The notes below the pieces were generated by a model, which was given only the letters and a program-made list of their open reading frames with translations, was not told the origin of the DNA and did no database searches. A stretch of 64,000 nt of DNA from Sphingopyxis yananensis (GTDB lineage: Bacteria > Pseudomonadota > Alphaproteobacteria > Sphingomonadales > Sphingomonadaceae): positions 1-64,000 of the forward strand of contig NZ_JAJEWI010000010.1 in the NCBI RefSeq assembly GCF_020687785.1. Direction: 5' to 3'. The position numbers and the translations under genes are program-made. This document shows positions 8,217-17,290 of the stretch, piece after piece (the first letter of the stretch is position 1; the number at the start of each line of letters is the position of its first letter).

Positions 8217-9251
8217 TTAGGGTCGGATCAAAACTTTAGCTTGATTGCTTGGTTGACTGAGACTTTCAAACATATCAGGCAGCTGAGTGAGCGACACCGT
8301 AGCGGTGTGCATAGGCTGTGCATCGATTTCGCGCTTCGCCAGCGCCGTTATGACAGCTTCGAAATCACCTACTTGATAAGCTTGGCTATATTGGATGGTC
8401 AGTTCCTTGCCTAAGGCGACGATGGGGGAAAGCCGATCATCGGTAAACAGTACGCCTGCTGCTACGATTTTACCGCGCGCTGCTGCTAAAGTAACGGCTT
8501 GTTGAAGCATTCCCTCGATGCCAACACATTCCAAAATAAAGCGTGGGCTATCTTCTCCTGTTGCGGCGGAATAAGCGGCTCTAACATCTTGATGACAGGG
8601 ATCGATGACCGCAGTTGCGCCCATGAGCTTGGCATGCGCGCGGCGACCCGCGGAAGGGTCACTAACAACGACATGCGATGCGCCGGCATGACGGGAGAAT
8701 AGAGCGGCTGCTGCGCCGATAGGACCGGCGCCAAGGATCAATACAGATGCCCCGCGTGGCATATTTGCTAAACTAACAACATGACGGCCCACCGCCAAAG
8801 GTTCGACAATCGCTCCTTCTTCATAGCTGATACCTTGTGGCAAAGGCTGGAGCATATCCGCGCGGACAGCCAAATATTGTGCATAAGCACCTTGGGCTTC
8901 TAGCGAGCAACCGAGAAAGAGATTCGATGGGCAAAGGGCTGGTAAATGCTTGTAGCAGGCATCACACTGTCGGCAGGGGGTGAGCGGCAACGCGGTGACC
9001 CGCTGGCCAGCCCCGTATTTTTTTACGCGCGAACCAAGGGAAACAATTTCTCCAGAGAACTCATGGCCAAAAATCAAACCGTGGGGCGTATATTCAGATT
9101 TAGCCATGTGCAGATCGGAACCGCAAATGCCAGCATAGGCAATCGCTAATATGACCTCGTCCGCAGCTGGTGTGGGGTCTGCGACTTCCTCGACGGTTAA
9201 TTTTCGGCCTACGCCTTGGAATGTTGCTGCACGCACCAGATTTTCCATCAT
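8217..9251 (-). CDS. zinc-dependent alcohol dehydrogenase (MDR family)
   Basis: Medium-chain dehydrogenase of 344 residues. The catalytic-zinc region is GICGSDLHM with GHEFSGEIVSLG downstream. The structural-zinc cysteines are in PCRQCDACYKHLPALC. The Rossmann motif GAGPIGAAAALFSRHAG precedes an acidic VSDPSAGRR, favouring NAD. The overall pattern is closest to the 2,3-butanediol/sorbitol-dehydrogenase-like branch. Two adjacent ATGs (9251 and 9248) lie inside a long perfect palindrome, and there is no recognisable ribosome-binding site before them, so initiation may be leaderless or controlled by the palindrome. It probably oxidises a secondary alcohol in the pathway; the substrate is not evident. 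Confidence 0.88.
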   Translation of the reverse strand: MMENLVRAATFQGVGRKLTVEEVADPTPAADEVILAIAYAGICGSDLHMAKSEYTPHGLIFGHEFSGEIVSLGSRVKKYGAGQRVTALPLTPCRQCDACYKHLPALCPSNLFLGCSLEAQGAYAQYLAVRADMLQPLPQGISYEEGAIVEPLAVGRHVVSLANMPRGASVLILGAGPIGAAAALFSRHAGASHVVVSDPSAGRRAHAKLMGATAVIDPCHQDVRAAYSAATGEDSPRFILECVGIEGMLQQAVTLAAARGKIVAAGVLFTDDRLSPIVALGKELTIQYSQAYQVGDFEAVITALAKREIDAQPMHTATVSLTQLPDMFESLSQPSNQAKVLIRP

Positions 9252-9291
9252 TATATTATAAGTAAATATTCACTTATAATATAATGATGGA
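9244..9291. promoter_or_regulatory. 20-bp perfect inverted repeat over the alcohol dehydrogenase start
   Basis: Arms 9244-9263 (TCCATCATTATATTATAAGT) and 9272-9291 are exact reverse complements around eight bases. The left arm contains the start codons of the minus-strand alcohol dehydrogenase; the right arm would put an ATG ATG at the mirror position on the plus strand. The centre (AAGTAAA, six bases, CTTATAA) is a weak match to the operator class seen at 30188. A TTGACA lies just upstream (9298-9293 on the minus strand). Confidence 0.6.
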
Positions 9292-9477
9292 TTGTCAAGG
9301 TTACGCCCACGAATTCGATGTGGCCGAAGAAACCCAATATAGTGGCGTGTTTGCGCATTGAAACCGACCTGTTTCGGAATATCCGCCACGCCCGAAGAAA
9401 GATAGTTGTACCCAAATCAGGACCAAAATCCATTGATAAGAGGGAGCTAATCTGATCCAGTCTCCGGAAGGCCGACC

Positions 9478-9591
9478 ATGGGCGAACCGTATTGGCTGTC
9501 GGATGAGCCGGCGATTTGGTTTAAGCCGATTGTTTCCATGAGTCATGGCGCACCGGAAGGGGCTCGACGGCATGGCATTCGCTCGTCCTGA
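9478..9591 (+). pseudogene. IS5-type transposase N-terminal stump
   Basis: A 37-codon frame begins MGEPYWLSDE, the usual opening of one group of IS5-family transposases, and ends shortly after GARRHGIRSS, where intact members read GARR followed by VDDRRV. The rest of the gene is missing. The fragment sits between the alcohol dehydrogenase and TBDR-2. The rest of 9292-9720 shows no gene. Confidence 0.4.
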
Positions 9592-9720
9592 GGGCCCCTC
9601 ATCCAGCCTGAATCGCAATTGAGCCGTCAGATCAATGGGGCCCGAGCCAAATTCTCGAAGGCCCATGTTCATCCCAAACAGGTGAATATTGAACGTGATT
9701 ATTGACTCATTGTCTGTGAT

Positions 9721-9740
9721 TAGTAAGTAGTAACTTACAT
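9721..9740. promoter_or_regulatory. inverted-repeat operator candidate, site c (GTNAG-N6-CTTAC class)
   Basis: TAGTAAG, six bases, CTTACAT, about 140 bases upstream of TBDR-2. Core half-sites AGTAAG and CTTAC match the sites at 2829 and 30188 with identical spacing. Confidence 0.55.
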
Positions 9741-9878
9741 TTGTTTTTCATGGAATGGACCAGTGGGCAGGGACAGGGTGAGTGCGCGTGTTTGCGCTGG
9801 AAATACCTTATCTCCGCTTACTGACTTTCTGGTGGGGGGCAGGATGATCACGATAAGAATTAAAAAAAGGGGAGGATT

Positions 9879-12284
9879 ATGGTAAATCGTAAACTCGAAT
9901 TGCGTGCGCTGCTTTTCGGTTGCGCCGCTACGATCTGCACGATGCCTGCTGCCGTTTCGGCTCAGCAAGCGGATGGCGTCAGTCCGGCCTCGGATAATCA
10001 CGAAATTATCGTGACTGCGACCCGCCGTAGTGAGTCTTTGAAAGATGTGGCCATGGCGATCAACGTTGCCACGGGCGAAATGCTGGAAAAGCTAGCAATA
10101 TTCGATGCAAAGGATATTCAGCAACTGTCGCCTGCATTGGAAATGACCAACACAACCGGGCGTAATAATACAACCACGTTACGCGGCATCGCATTTGATC
10201 CCGATCAAGGGACATCTCCTTCGGTGCAAATCTATTTCAACGAAGTGCCTGTCGATGCGCAAGTAGCCTATACTGCAATTTACGACATGCAGCAGGTAGA
10301 AGTTCTGCGCGGTCCTCAAGGATTATTGCGCGGATTGTCTGCGCCTGCTGGAGCCATCACGTTCACCGCGCGCCGTCCTAGCTTTGACGTGGTAGAAGGT
10401 TATGCTCAAGCTACGGTCACAGACCTTGCCGGTTATAACGTCCAAGGGGGCGTCAGCTTGCCATTTTCCGAGAGCGTGGCGCTGCGCCTTGCGGTTCTGG
10501 TCGACGGCAACCGTTTAAACCATGTACGCAATGTCAACCGTGGCGGTGAGCGTTCATACGGCAGCACGCAAAGCTTTCGCGCAACCGTGGGCCTTCGTCC
10601 AACTGATGCATCGGAAGCCTATTTCACTTACCAGTATCTGGTAGCCGATCGTAATCAATATCAACAAGTTATAGGTGCAGGAAATACCCCAGTCTATTTG
10701 GAGGATTTTTCGGGTAAAAACCCCGACCTTCTGTCTGGTCCGGCATTGACTGCGAATGACTATACTGCGGTTTCTGACGGTTTGTTTCGCAATCGCTTGA
10801 ATAGCCATTTGATCAACGCCAACATCAACTATGACTTTGGCGGTGCGACTCTTTCCTTTGTGGGCGCACATCAATATTCGACTCAGACTGTCCAGCGCGA
10901 TATGGATATGGCCAATGCTGTCCCTGGCTATATTAGTACATCCGACGTTTTCATCCCGATGCGCATCAATTCTGGTGAAGTGCGCTTGGCGTCGAACAAC
11001 GACGAAGGCTTGGCTTGGAACCTTGGTGCATTTTATCGCAAGCAATCAGGCGTGACCGTCGTGGATGAAGCGGCTGATAACTTCTTTGCGCCCGTAACGG
11101 TTTATGGTTCTTATCCTTATTTGCCGATCAACGCGTATATTGAAGTGCCCGTTTCCGACCGGACTTGGTCTTTCAATGCCGGTTTACGCTTTAAGTCCGG
11201 ACCGTTAAAAATCGAAGGCGGTTTGCGATATTCGTTGATCCACAATGTTTACACGGCCACCGTCACGGCGTCTTCGCCAGGGATCCCAGGTGTTCCGACA
11301 GCGCCGCCATTTAACTTTACAAGTCCGGGTGTGCCCGCACATCTTCAGCTAGTGAAGGAAAAGCCCTTCACCGGCGGCATCAACATCAGCTACGGGGTTA
11401 CGCCAGACATCAATATATATGCAGCCTATGGTCACAGCTTTCGAGCTGGTTCGGCTGGCGTAGGTTCGCAGCCTGGCTGGTCCGACGATTTGGTCCAAAC
11501 GAAACCTGAGAAGACAGACAGCTGGGAGATCGGTGTAAAGGGATCGAGCTTTGGTCGCCGCCTTAATTTCGGCCTGACCGGGTTTTATCAAAAGATCGAC
11601 GGCTATTTGTCGCGCTTCGATCAAATTTACTACAATTGCCCCGAGCTTAACGGAGCCTGTGTTCCAGTTGGTACCCCTAACGCGACCCCGCCATCATCGA
11701 CACCGGTTAGTTTTTTCCCATTCAATTATAATGCCGACGCCACCATTAAGGGTGTGGAGCTTGAATTGAATGGTCGCCCAACCAACAATTGGGATTTCGG
11801 TTTGAACGCTGCGTATATTAAGGCCCGCTTCAACAACGCGAACGTACCTTGCAACACATTAGTGGCAGGAGTGCCTGTGATACAGGGGACAAACAATGTC
11901 AGCTTCTGCCGCCGAAATGGTCGCTTGTCTGACACGCCAGATTTCTCACTGACAGCGAATACAGAAATTCGTGCCCCGATGGGATCGGTGACACCATATC
12001 TGCGCGCCTTATTGAATTATCGACCATCTTTCACCGCAACACGGTCGGATTATCGATATCGTCATCGTGAACTGCTGAACCTGTTTGTCGGCGTTCGCAG
12101 CGAGGACGCCGGCTGGGATATTAACGTCTTTGTCCGCAATGTGTTGGGTCAAGCACGGGTGACAAATATCGGTGATAACAACATGGTGGAAAACACCTTG
12201 GCTGGGCCTTTCGAAAGTGGTTATCGCACAGTGAATGTGATGGCACCGCGTGAATTTGGCCTTACCGCAGCCGTTAAATTTTAA
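9879..12284 (+). CDS. TonB-dependent outer-membrane receptor (TBDR-2)
   Basis: An 801-residue receptor for energy-dependent uptake of a large or scarce substrate across the outer membrane. It has a signal peptide (about residues 1-28, ending AAVSAQQ), a TonB box EIIVTATRR, a plug domain with TLRGIAFDPDQGTSPSVQIY and VEVLRGPQGLLRGLSAPAGA, and a beta-barrel ending in APREFGLTAAVKF with the aromatic last residue expected for BAM recognition. The ATG follows GGGGAGG. It has less similarity to TBDR-1 and TBDR-3 than they have to each other. An operator-like repeat lies upstream and a strong terminator follows. The neighbouring catabolic genes suggest an organic substrate rather than a siderophore (inference). 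Confidence 0.93.
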   Translation: MVNRKLELRALLFGCAATICTMPAAVSAQQADGVSPASDNHEIIVTATRRSESLKDVAMAINVATGEMLEKLAIFDAKDIQQLSPALEMTNTTGRNNTTTLRGIAFDPDQGTSPSVQIYFNEVPVDAQVAYTAIYDMQQVEVLRGPQGLLRGLSAPAGAITFTARRPSFDVVEGYAQATVTDLAGYNVQGGVSLPFSESVALRLAVLVDGNRLNHVRNVNRGGERSYGSTQSFRATVGLRPTDASEAYFTYQYLVADRNQYQQVIGAGNTPVYLEDFSGKNPDLLSGPALTANDYTAVSDGLFRNRLNSHLINANINYDFGGATLSFVGAHQYSTQTVQRDMDMANAVPGYISTSDVFIPMRINSGEVRLASNNDEGLAWNLGAFYRKQSGVTVVDEAADNFFAPVTVYGSYPYLPINAYIEVPVSDRTWSFNAGLRFKSGPLKIEGGLRYSLIHNVYTATVTASSPGIPGVPTAPPFNFTSPGVPAHLQLVKEKPFTGGINISYGVTPDINIYAAYGHSFRAGSAGVGSQPGWSDDLVQTKPEKTDSWEIGVKGSSFGRRLNFGLTGFYQKIDGYLSRFDQIYYNCPELNGACVPVGTPNATPPSSTPVSFFPFNYNADATIKGVELELNGRPTNNWDFGLNAAYIKARFNNANVPCNTLVAGVPVIQGTNNVSFCRRNGRLSDTPDFSLTANTEIRAPMGSVTPYLRALLNYRPSFTATRSDYRYRHRELLNLFVGVRSEDAGWDINVFVRNVLGQARVTNIGDNNMVENTLAGPFESGYRTVNVMAPREFGLTAAVKF

Positions 12285-12292
12285 ACTGATCA

Positions 12293-12315
12293 GGACCGGC
12301 CTTGAAGGCCGGTCC
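12293..12315 (+). terminator. hairpin terminator after TBDR-2
   Basis: GGACCGGCC and GGCCGGTCC pair around the loop TTGAA, nine bases after the receptor stop. The following tract is only moderately T-rich. Confidence 0.7.
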
Positions 12316-12450
12316 ATTTAGCTTTCGACAAAAAGAAGCGAAATCTAGCTGCCCAGCCTTAGAGGTAGAATGCATTGACTAAGGCCAGAATGCTATGGTG
12401 AGCCAACAAGATGGCCATTTCGACGCTGTAAGGGGAGCAGATGTCAAGGG

Positions 12451-12576
12451 ATGCTGCCGATGAAGCGCTTCGAAAAGTCGGAAGATATTGGCAAGGCAGC
12501 AGCATTCTTGGCTGCTGACGATGCCAGCAACATCGCCAGCCATAGGATTTCCGTCGTGGGCAGCTTCGGCGCCTGA
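12451..12576 (+). pseudogene. C-terminal stump of an SDR
   Basis: The frame reads MLPMKRFEKSEDIGKAAAFL then AADDASNIASHRISVVGSFG and a stop. This is the last 40 residues of a classical SDR, where the family reads (RxGxPEDIAKAAxFLASDDAS...G..) and ends GGFGA. No N-terminal part exists upstream. The rest of 12316-13002 shows no gene I can support. Confidence 0.6.
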
Positions 12577-13002
12577 AATTCTGAAAAGGGTCGGCTTGCT
12601 GCGTCGCCACTCTTTCTCTGCAGATTATGTGGCGTAGCTGGCCAACATTATGGCAACATGGGCGCTGATATCGCTCAGCATGTCGAACAAGATTGTCGTG
12701 GTGGATAGGGACCATGCTGAGGCGGAGCTTCGCCGGAGCTTTGCGTTTATCCGCTAATGGTGGGAATCCACTGCGTTTGGTGGCTATGCTGACGGCTATG
12801 CATAGGGCGAGCCTATTTGGCGCGTTTGTTACCGTGTCTTTATCGTGGAAAAAATCCGGAAACTGAAGGAAGGTTAAGCGGGGTATGTAAAAGGAGTAGA
12901 GCGTAGCCGCTCAAACCGCTCTCGATCCCCGCTTGGAACTATTCGTTTAAAGATCAGTCGCAGGTTAAATGCCTGTCGTCACGTGGTTAGTCGACACTGA
13001 TT

Positions 13003-14253
13003 TTAGGCCAGTACGTTTGCCGCCATTAAGGCGGAGAGACTGCTTGGGTCTAAAGCCAAACATTTTTGCAATACCGCTACCGTATCCTCGCCCGTGCGGG
13101 GCGGGGCGATGCGATAATTGACCTTGGTTTTGGAAAATTTCGCGGGAAAGCCGATGAATTTTACCGGTGTGCCATCGCTGCGATGGATATCCTGCACCAT
13201 CTCGCGCGCTGCGACATGGGGATCTGCCAAAATTTGCGGGATTTCATTCACCTTGCCGCAGGGTAATTTCACCTTTTCCATCGCCGCGATCAGTTCGTCG
13301 CTCTTCCATTTGCCGATTTCTTTACGCAATTCCACCTGCAGCGCAGGGCGGTTGGCGTTGCGGGCGGCATTGTCGAAAAAGCGTGGATCATCGGCAATAT
13401 CGGGGCGGCCAAGTATCTCGCAGAATTGGCGGAGTTGCTTGTCATTGCCCAAGGGAAGCAATATATCGCCGTCGCTGCACGAGAAATCTTGATACGGCAC
13501 GGTGTTGGGGTGTTCATTGCCCAAACGGCGCGGAATCATACCACCGTTCAAATAGTTACTACCCTGATTGGCGAGCAGTGACAATTGCGCGTCGAGCAGC
13601 GCCAGATCAATATGTTGTCCTTCGCCCGTTTCATCGCGGTGGCGCAGCGCCGCCAAGATCGAGATGGCGGAATAAAGGCCGGTCACCAAGTCACTGATCG
13701 GAATGCCAACTTTTATAGGTCCGCCGCCCGCTTCGTCATCAGGGCGGCCGGTGATCGACATCAATCCGCTCATCCCTTGGATTAGGAAATCATAGCCACC
13801 GCGATCTTTATAAGGCCCCGTTTGACCGAAACCTGTGATCGAGCAATAGACGAGGCGTGGGTTAATCGCTGCTAAGCTATCATAATCCAGACCATATTTT
13901 TTGAGGCCGCCGACACGGAAATTCTCCACGACAATATCGACATCTTTCGCCAAATCGCGGATCAAATCGGCCCCGCGTGGGTCAGCCAAATTGATGGCGA
14001 CCGAGCGCTTGTTGCGATTGGCACACAGATAATAAGCGCTATCCCGCGACCCGTCGTCCAAAAATGGTGGGCCCCAGCGCCGCGTGTCATCCCCTTGACC
14101 AGGTTGTTCGACTTTGATGACATCCGCGCCCAAATCCGCCAGAATTTGCGTGGAAAATGGCCCTGCCAATACACGGGAAAGGTCCAGCACCCTCACCCCT
14201 GCCAAGGGGCCAGTGGCGGCGGGTTCGGTGGTCGTGCCTGATGCGTCCACCAT
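13003..14253 (-). CDS. CaiB/BaiF-family (class III) CoA-transferase
   Basis: A 416-residue formyl-CoA/carnitine-type CoA-transferase that moves CoA between carboxylic acids through an enzyme-bound glutamyl/aspartyl thioester. Family motifs are the N-terminal LAGVRVLDLSRVLAGPFSTQ, LGADVIKVEQPGQGDDTRRW, the CANRNKRSVAINL segment and FGQTGPY. The catalytic aspartate is most likely D188 in VGIPISDLVTGLYS, aligned with Asp169 of formyl-CoA transferase. It starts three bases after the enoyl-CoA hydratase stop, so the two form an operon. It probably activates the acid that the hydratase and the dehydrogenase pair downstream of the LysR gene act on. Class III enzymes also include alpha-methylacyl-CoA racemases, but this one looks like a transferase. 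Confidence 0.88.
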   Translation of the reverse strand: MVDASGTTTEPAATGPLAGVRVLDLSRVLAGPFSTQILADLGADVIKVEQPGQGDDTRRWGPPFLDDGSRDSAYYLCANRNKRSVAINLADPRGADLIRDLAKDVDIVVENFRVGGLKKYGLDYDSLAAINPRLVYCSITGFGQTGPYKDRGGYDFLIQGMSGLMSITGRPDDEAGGGPIKVGIPISDLVTGLYSAISILAALRHRDETGEGQHIDLALLDAQLSLLANQGSNYLNGGMIPRRLGNEHPNTVPYQDFSCSDGDILLPLGNDKQLRQFCEILGRPDIADDPRFFDNAARNANRPALQVELRKEIGKWKSDELIAAMEKVKLPCGKVNEIPQILADPHVAAREMVQDIHRSDGTPVKFIGFPAKFSKTKVNYRIAPPRTGEDTVAVLQKCLALDPSSLSALMAANVLA

Positions 14254-14255
14254 CT

Positions 14256-15056
14256 TTAGCGATCCTGAAAATGGGGCGTGCGTTTGCTAAGCATCGCATC
14301 AACCGCTTCTTCATGATCTTGGGTGTGATGCGCCAAGGCCTGATACGCAGCAGAAAGTTCCAGCAACGGGCCGAGTTTCATGTCCTGCCCTTCGCGCAAT
14401 AGGCGTTTGGCCATCCGAGTGCTGTGGCCCGGATTGGCGGCGATACGCTGAGCGACTGCCTTGGCGGTGCCCAGCAATTCGTCATGCGGTACAACCTGCT
14501 GCACCAGACCATATTGCAGCGCCGTTTGCGCATCAATGGTGTCGCCCGTCAGCGTCATGAGCGATGCGAGCCCCATGCCGATGGTCCGTGGCAAAAACCA
14601 TGCGCCGCCGTCGCCGGGAATAATACCCAGCTTTACAAAGCTTTCGGCGAATGTGGCTTTGTCTGATGCGATGCGAATATCACACATACAGGCCAAATCT
14701 AGGCCCGCACCCACCGCTGGGCCATTGACTGCGGCCACAACAGGCACTTCCAATTCTTGCAGCGCCATCGGGATGGTTTGAATGCCGGTGCGATAATTGT
14801 TGCGCTGATCGAAGGGGGATCCTGCGAATGTGCCCTTCTTCGCTTGCATATCCTTCACATTGCCGCCGGCGCAAAAGGCTTTGCCAGTGCCCGTCAGCAC
14901 CACCGCGCGTACCGAGCGATCCGCCGCCATATCGCGGCAAAATTTCGTGATGCTGTCCATTTCTTCTTGGGTGGTGATGGCGTTGCGCATCTCGGGCCGG
15001 TCGAGTGTGGCGATCACAACTGCGCCATCGCGCTCAACTTGAAGGAAGGGCTCCAT
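14256..15056 (-). CDS. enoyl-CoA hydratase/isomerase family protein
   Basis: A 266-residue crotonase-fold enzyme. The oxyanion hole lies in GTGKAFCAGGNVKDMQ and NGPAVGAGLDLACMCDIRIA. In rat crotonase numbering Glu144 corresponds to Asp in GAGLDLA, while the second acid is kept in FAESFVKLGIIPGDGG, so hydration or isomerisation are both possible. It is the first gene of a two-gene minus-strand operon with the CoA-transferase and diverges from the LysR regulator, which is the classical arrangement for LysR control. Confidence 0.85.
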   Translation of the reverse strand: MEPFLQVERDGAVVIATLDRPEMRNAITTQEEMDSITKFCRDMAADRSVRAVVLTGTGKAFCAGGNVKDMQAKKGTFAGSPFDQRNNYRTGIQTIPMALQELEVPVVAAVNGPAVGAGLDLACMCDIRIASDKATFAESFVKLGIIPGDGGAWFLPRTIGMGLASLMTLTGDTIDAQTALQYGLVQQVVPHDELLGTAKAVAQRIAANPGHSTRMAKRLLREGQDMKLGPLLELSAAYQALAHHTQDHEEAVDAMLSKRTPHFQDR

Positions 15057-15112
15057 GAAATCTCTCCGCTTTTATTAGATTTACAAGGCTTAGAGTGGTG
15101 CGTAAGTTGATA

Positions 15113-15126
15113 CTAATATTGATTAG
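15113..15126. promoter_or_regulatory. candidate LysR-type operator
   Basis: CTAAT, four bases, ATTAG: an interrupted palindrome in the 113-base gap between the divergent enoyl-CoA hydratase and LysR starts. Its position suits a LysR site controlling both directions; the spacing is close to, but not exactly, the T-N11-A consensus. Confidence 0.4.
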
Positions 15127-15169
15127 CACCTAGGTGATACCCGTGGTGTATCGAAATTTGGGGGATGTC

Positions 15170-16042
15170 ATGGAGCTTCGGCACCTGCGCTATTTCGTCG
15201 CATTGGCGGAAACGTTGAATTTCCACCGGGCGGCAGAGAAGCTGCATATGGCGCAGCCGCCGTTGACGGTTGCCATTCGCAAGCTCGAACAGGAATTGGG
15301 CGCGCCGCTGTTTGTGCGTGGTACGCGGGGCGTTGCCTTGACTGATGCAGGACGCGGAGCGCTGAATTTGGCGCGGGAAACACTGGCAAGCGCAGAGAAA
15401 TTCAAAGCCGCTGTTAAGCAAAGTGTCGCGGGTGAAAGAGGGTGCTTGCGGGTTGGTTATATCGGCTCGGCGACCTTCGAGCTTATTCCGCGCATCATTC
15501 CCGAATATCGCAAAACATATCCGAACGTGGACTTGATTTTAGAAGAAGCAACCAGCACCGACATCGTTCGCGCTATTGCGCGCAAGGATTTGGATGTGGG
15601 CTTGGTGCGTGTGCCTTTGATGGAGGCGGCGGCGGTTGAAACGCATATTGTCGACAGCGATGAATTTCATGTCGCCGTCAATGAGAATAGCCCCATTGCG
15701 GCGCACGAGCAGATCGCGCTGGAACAATTGCGGGACCAAAATTTCATCACTCAATCGTCTGTCAGTGTGCTGCATCCCGCGACTTTGGCAGCTTGTCATG
15801 AGGCTGGTTTTATTCCGCATGTCGCCCAAGCAGCGACGCAATTGAGCGCCATTTTGGCCTTGGTGCGTAGTGGACTAGGCGTGGCGTTGGTGCCGGCTCG
15901 CGCCGCCCGCGCTGTGCCGCCCAGCGTGCGGCTGATCCCGTTGGAAAAGCCCGTGGTTATCGAAACGGCCTGTGTGACGGCCCGCGATAATAATGATGCG
16001 GTCGTGCGAAACTTTATAGAATTGGCCATTGATACTCAATAG
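15170..16042 (+). CDS. LysR-type transcriptional regulator
   Basis: A 290-residue regulator with an N-terminal winged helix-turn-helix (MELRHLRYFVALAETLNFHR, AAEKLHMAQPPLTVAIRKLE) and a periplasmic-binding-like effector domain (LRVGYIGSATFELIPRIIPE). The start at 15170 is preferred because GGGGGA precedes it; an earlier in-frame start at 15134 would add an unusual 12-residue leader. The subgroup resembles BenM/CatR-type activators that respond to pathway intermediates. It is divergent from the CoA-transferase operon and upstream of the acyl-CoA dehydrogenase pair, so it may govern both. Confidence 0.9.
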   Translation: MELRHLRYFVALAETLNFHRAAEKLHMAQPPLTVAIRKLEQELGAPLFVRGTRGVALTDAGRGALNLARETLASAEKFKAAVKQSVAGERGCLRVGYIGSATFELIPRIIPEYRKTYPNVDLILEEATSTDIVRAIARKDLDVGLVRVPLMEAAAVETHIVDSDEFHVAVNENSPIAAHEQIALEQLRDQNFITQSSVSVLHPATLAACHEAGFIPHVAQAATQLSAILALVRSGLGVALVPARAARAVPPSVRLIPLEKPVVIETACVTARDNNDAVVRNFIELAIDTQ

Positions 16043-16129
16043 CTATCGTGTTCGAAGAAACTGATATTGGACAAGCGAAAGCCTGCTTGGCAGAAAAAGA
16101 TCATCAAGGCATTTGTCGGAGACCCTCGC

Positions 16130-17278
16130 TTGTTCGATAGCTTAACCATATCCTCTCTGCCGTCCGTTGATGCGGCCCTTGCGGTGGATCTTCGCGCCCT
16201 GATCGCGGACACTGTGGCGGATATGCCAACCGACAAACGGGCGCGCACATGGGCGGGCCATAGTGCTGAATTCAGCCGTAAATTGGGGCAAGCAGGTTAT
16301 TTGGGTCTGACCTTGCCAAAAGCTTATGGTGGCCAGGAACGCGGACCTTTTGCTCGTTTTGTGGTGGTCGAAGAATTATTGAGCGCGGGCGCTCCGGTGG
16401 CGGCGCATTGGATTGCCGATCGCCAGAGCGGCCCGTTGATTCACCGTTTCGGCACGGAAGAGCAGCGTCAATTTTATTTGCCAAAAATTTGTAAGGGCGA
16501 GGCACTGTTCTGCATCGGCATGAGCGAGCCGGGCTCCGGTTCCGATCTCGCCAGCGTCCGAACGCGCGCGGAAAAGGATGGCGATCATTGGGTACTGAAC
16601 GGCCAGAAGATCTGGACCACCAATGCACCGCAAAGCCATTATATGATCGCGCTGGTCCGCACATCGGGCACAGCGGCAGACCGTCATGCGGGCCTATCGC
16701 AACTGATCGTCGATTTGAGCCTGCCTGGCATCACGATCAGGCCGATTGAGGATTTGACCGGCGACAGCCATTTTGCGGAAGTTTTCTTTGATAATGTGCG
16801 CTTGCCCGCCGATGCCTTGGTCGGATCGGAAGGCGAGGGTTGGAAACAAGTCAACGCCGAACTCGCCTTTGAACGCAGCGGGCCAGAGCGGATTTATTCG
16901 TCGGTTATTCTGCTCGACGCATGGGCCAGCCATCTGCGCGAAGTTGGCCGCAGCGAAGCGTCTGTACGCTTGCTTGGTGGTTTGACCGCGAAATTGGCTG
17001 TGCTGCGGGAAATGTCGATTGCTGTCACGGCGCAGCTTGCGGCGGGTGAAAGTCCGGTCGTGGAGGCCAGTCTGGTGAAGGATTTGGGTACCAGCTTGGA
17101 ACAGAGCATCCCCAGCCTGATCGCCGAGGATTTGGCGGCACATCCCGATGAGGCGGTAGACCCAATGCTGTTCAAAACGCTGAACTACCTGAGCCATATC
17201 GCGCCCAGCTTTTCGCTGCGCGGCGGAACACGTGAAATTTTGCGCGGCATCATCGCGCGCGGCCTTGGCCTTCGCTAG
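16130..17278 (+). CDS. acyl-CoA dehydrogenase, large (alpha) subunit of a likely heteromer
   Basis: A flavin-dependent acyl-CoA dehydrogenase of 382 residues counted from a TTG at 16130 behind GGAGA; a longer frame from a TTG at 16067 has no ribosome-binding site. FAD/acyl-binding signatures are GMSEPGSGSDLASVRTRAE and WVLNGQKIWTTNAPQSHYMI. The C-terminal catalytic Glu of ordinary short-chain enzymes (YEGT) is replaced by RGGTREI. Instead a Glu in NAELAFERSGPER (about residue 248) sits where isovaleryl-CoA dehydrogenase and the actinobacterial FadE26/FadE28 subunits carry their base. With the partner gene twelve bases downstream this points to an alpha2beta2 enzyme. Confidence 0.85.
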   Translation: MFDSLTISSLPSVDAALAVDLRALIADTVADMPTDKRARTWAGHSAEFSRKLGQAGYLGLTLPKAYGGQERGPFARFVVVEELLSAGAPVAAHWIADRQSGPLIHRFGTEEQRQFYLPKICKGEALFCIGMSEPGSGSDLASVRTRAEKDGDHWVLNGQKIWTTNAPQSHYMIALVRTSGTAADRHAGLSQLIVDLSLPGITIRPIEDLTGDSHFAEVFFDNVRLPADALVGSEGEGWKQVNAELAFERSGPERIYSSVILLDAWASHLREVGRSEASVRLLGGLTAKLAVLREMSIAVTAQLAAGESPVVEASLVKDLGTSLEQSIPSLIAEDLAAHPDEAVDPMLFKTLNYLSHIAPSFSLRGGTREILRGIIARGLGLR

Positions 17279-17290
17279 GATCTTTTGGCC

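Noticed and set aside
8014-8220. 68-residue open frame
   Set aside because: No ribosome-binding site, no recognisable motif, and it contains the 8127-8164 inverted repeat.
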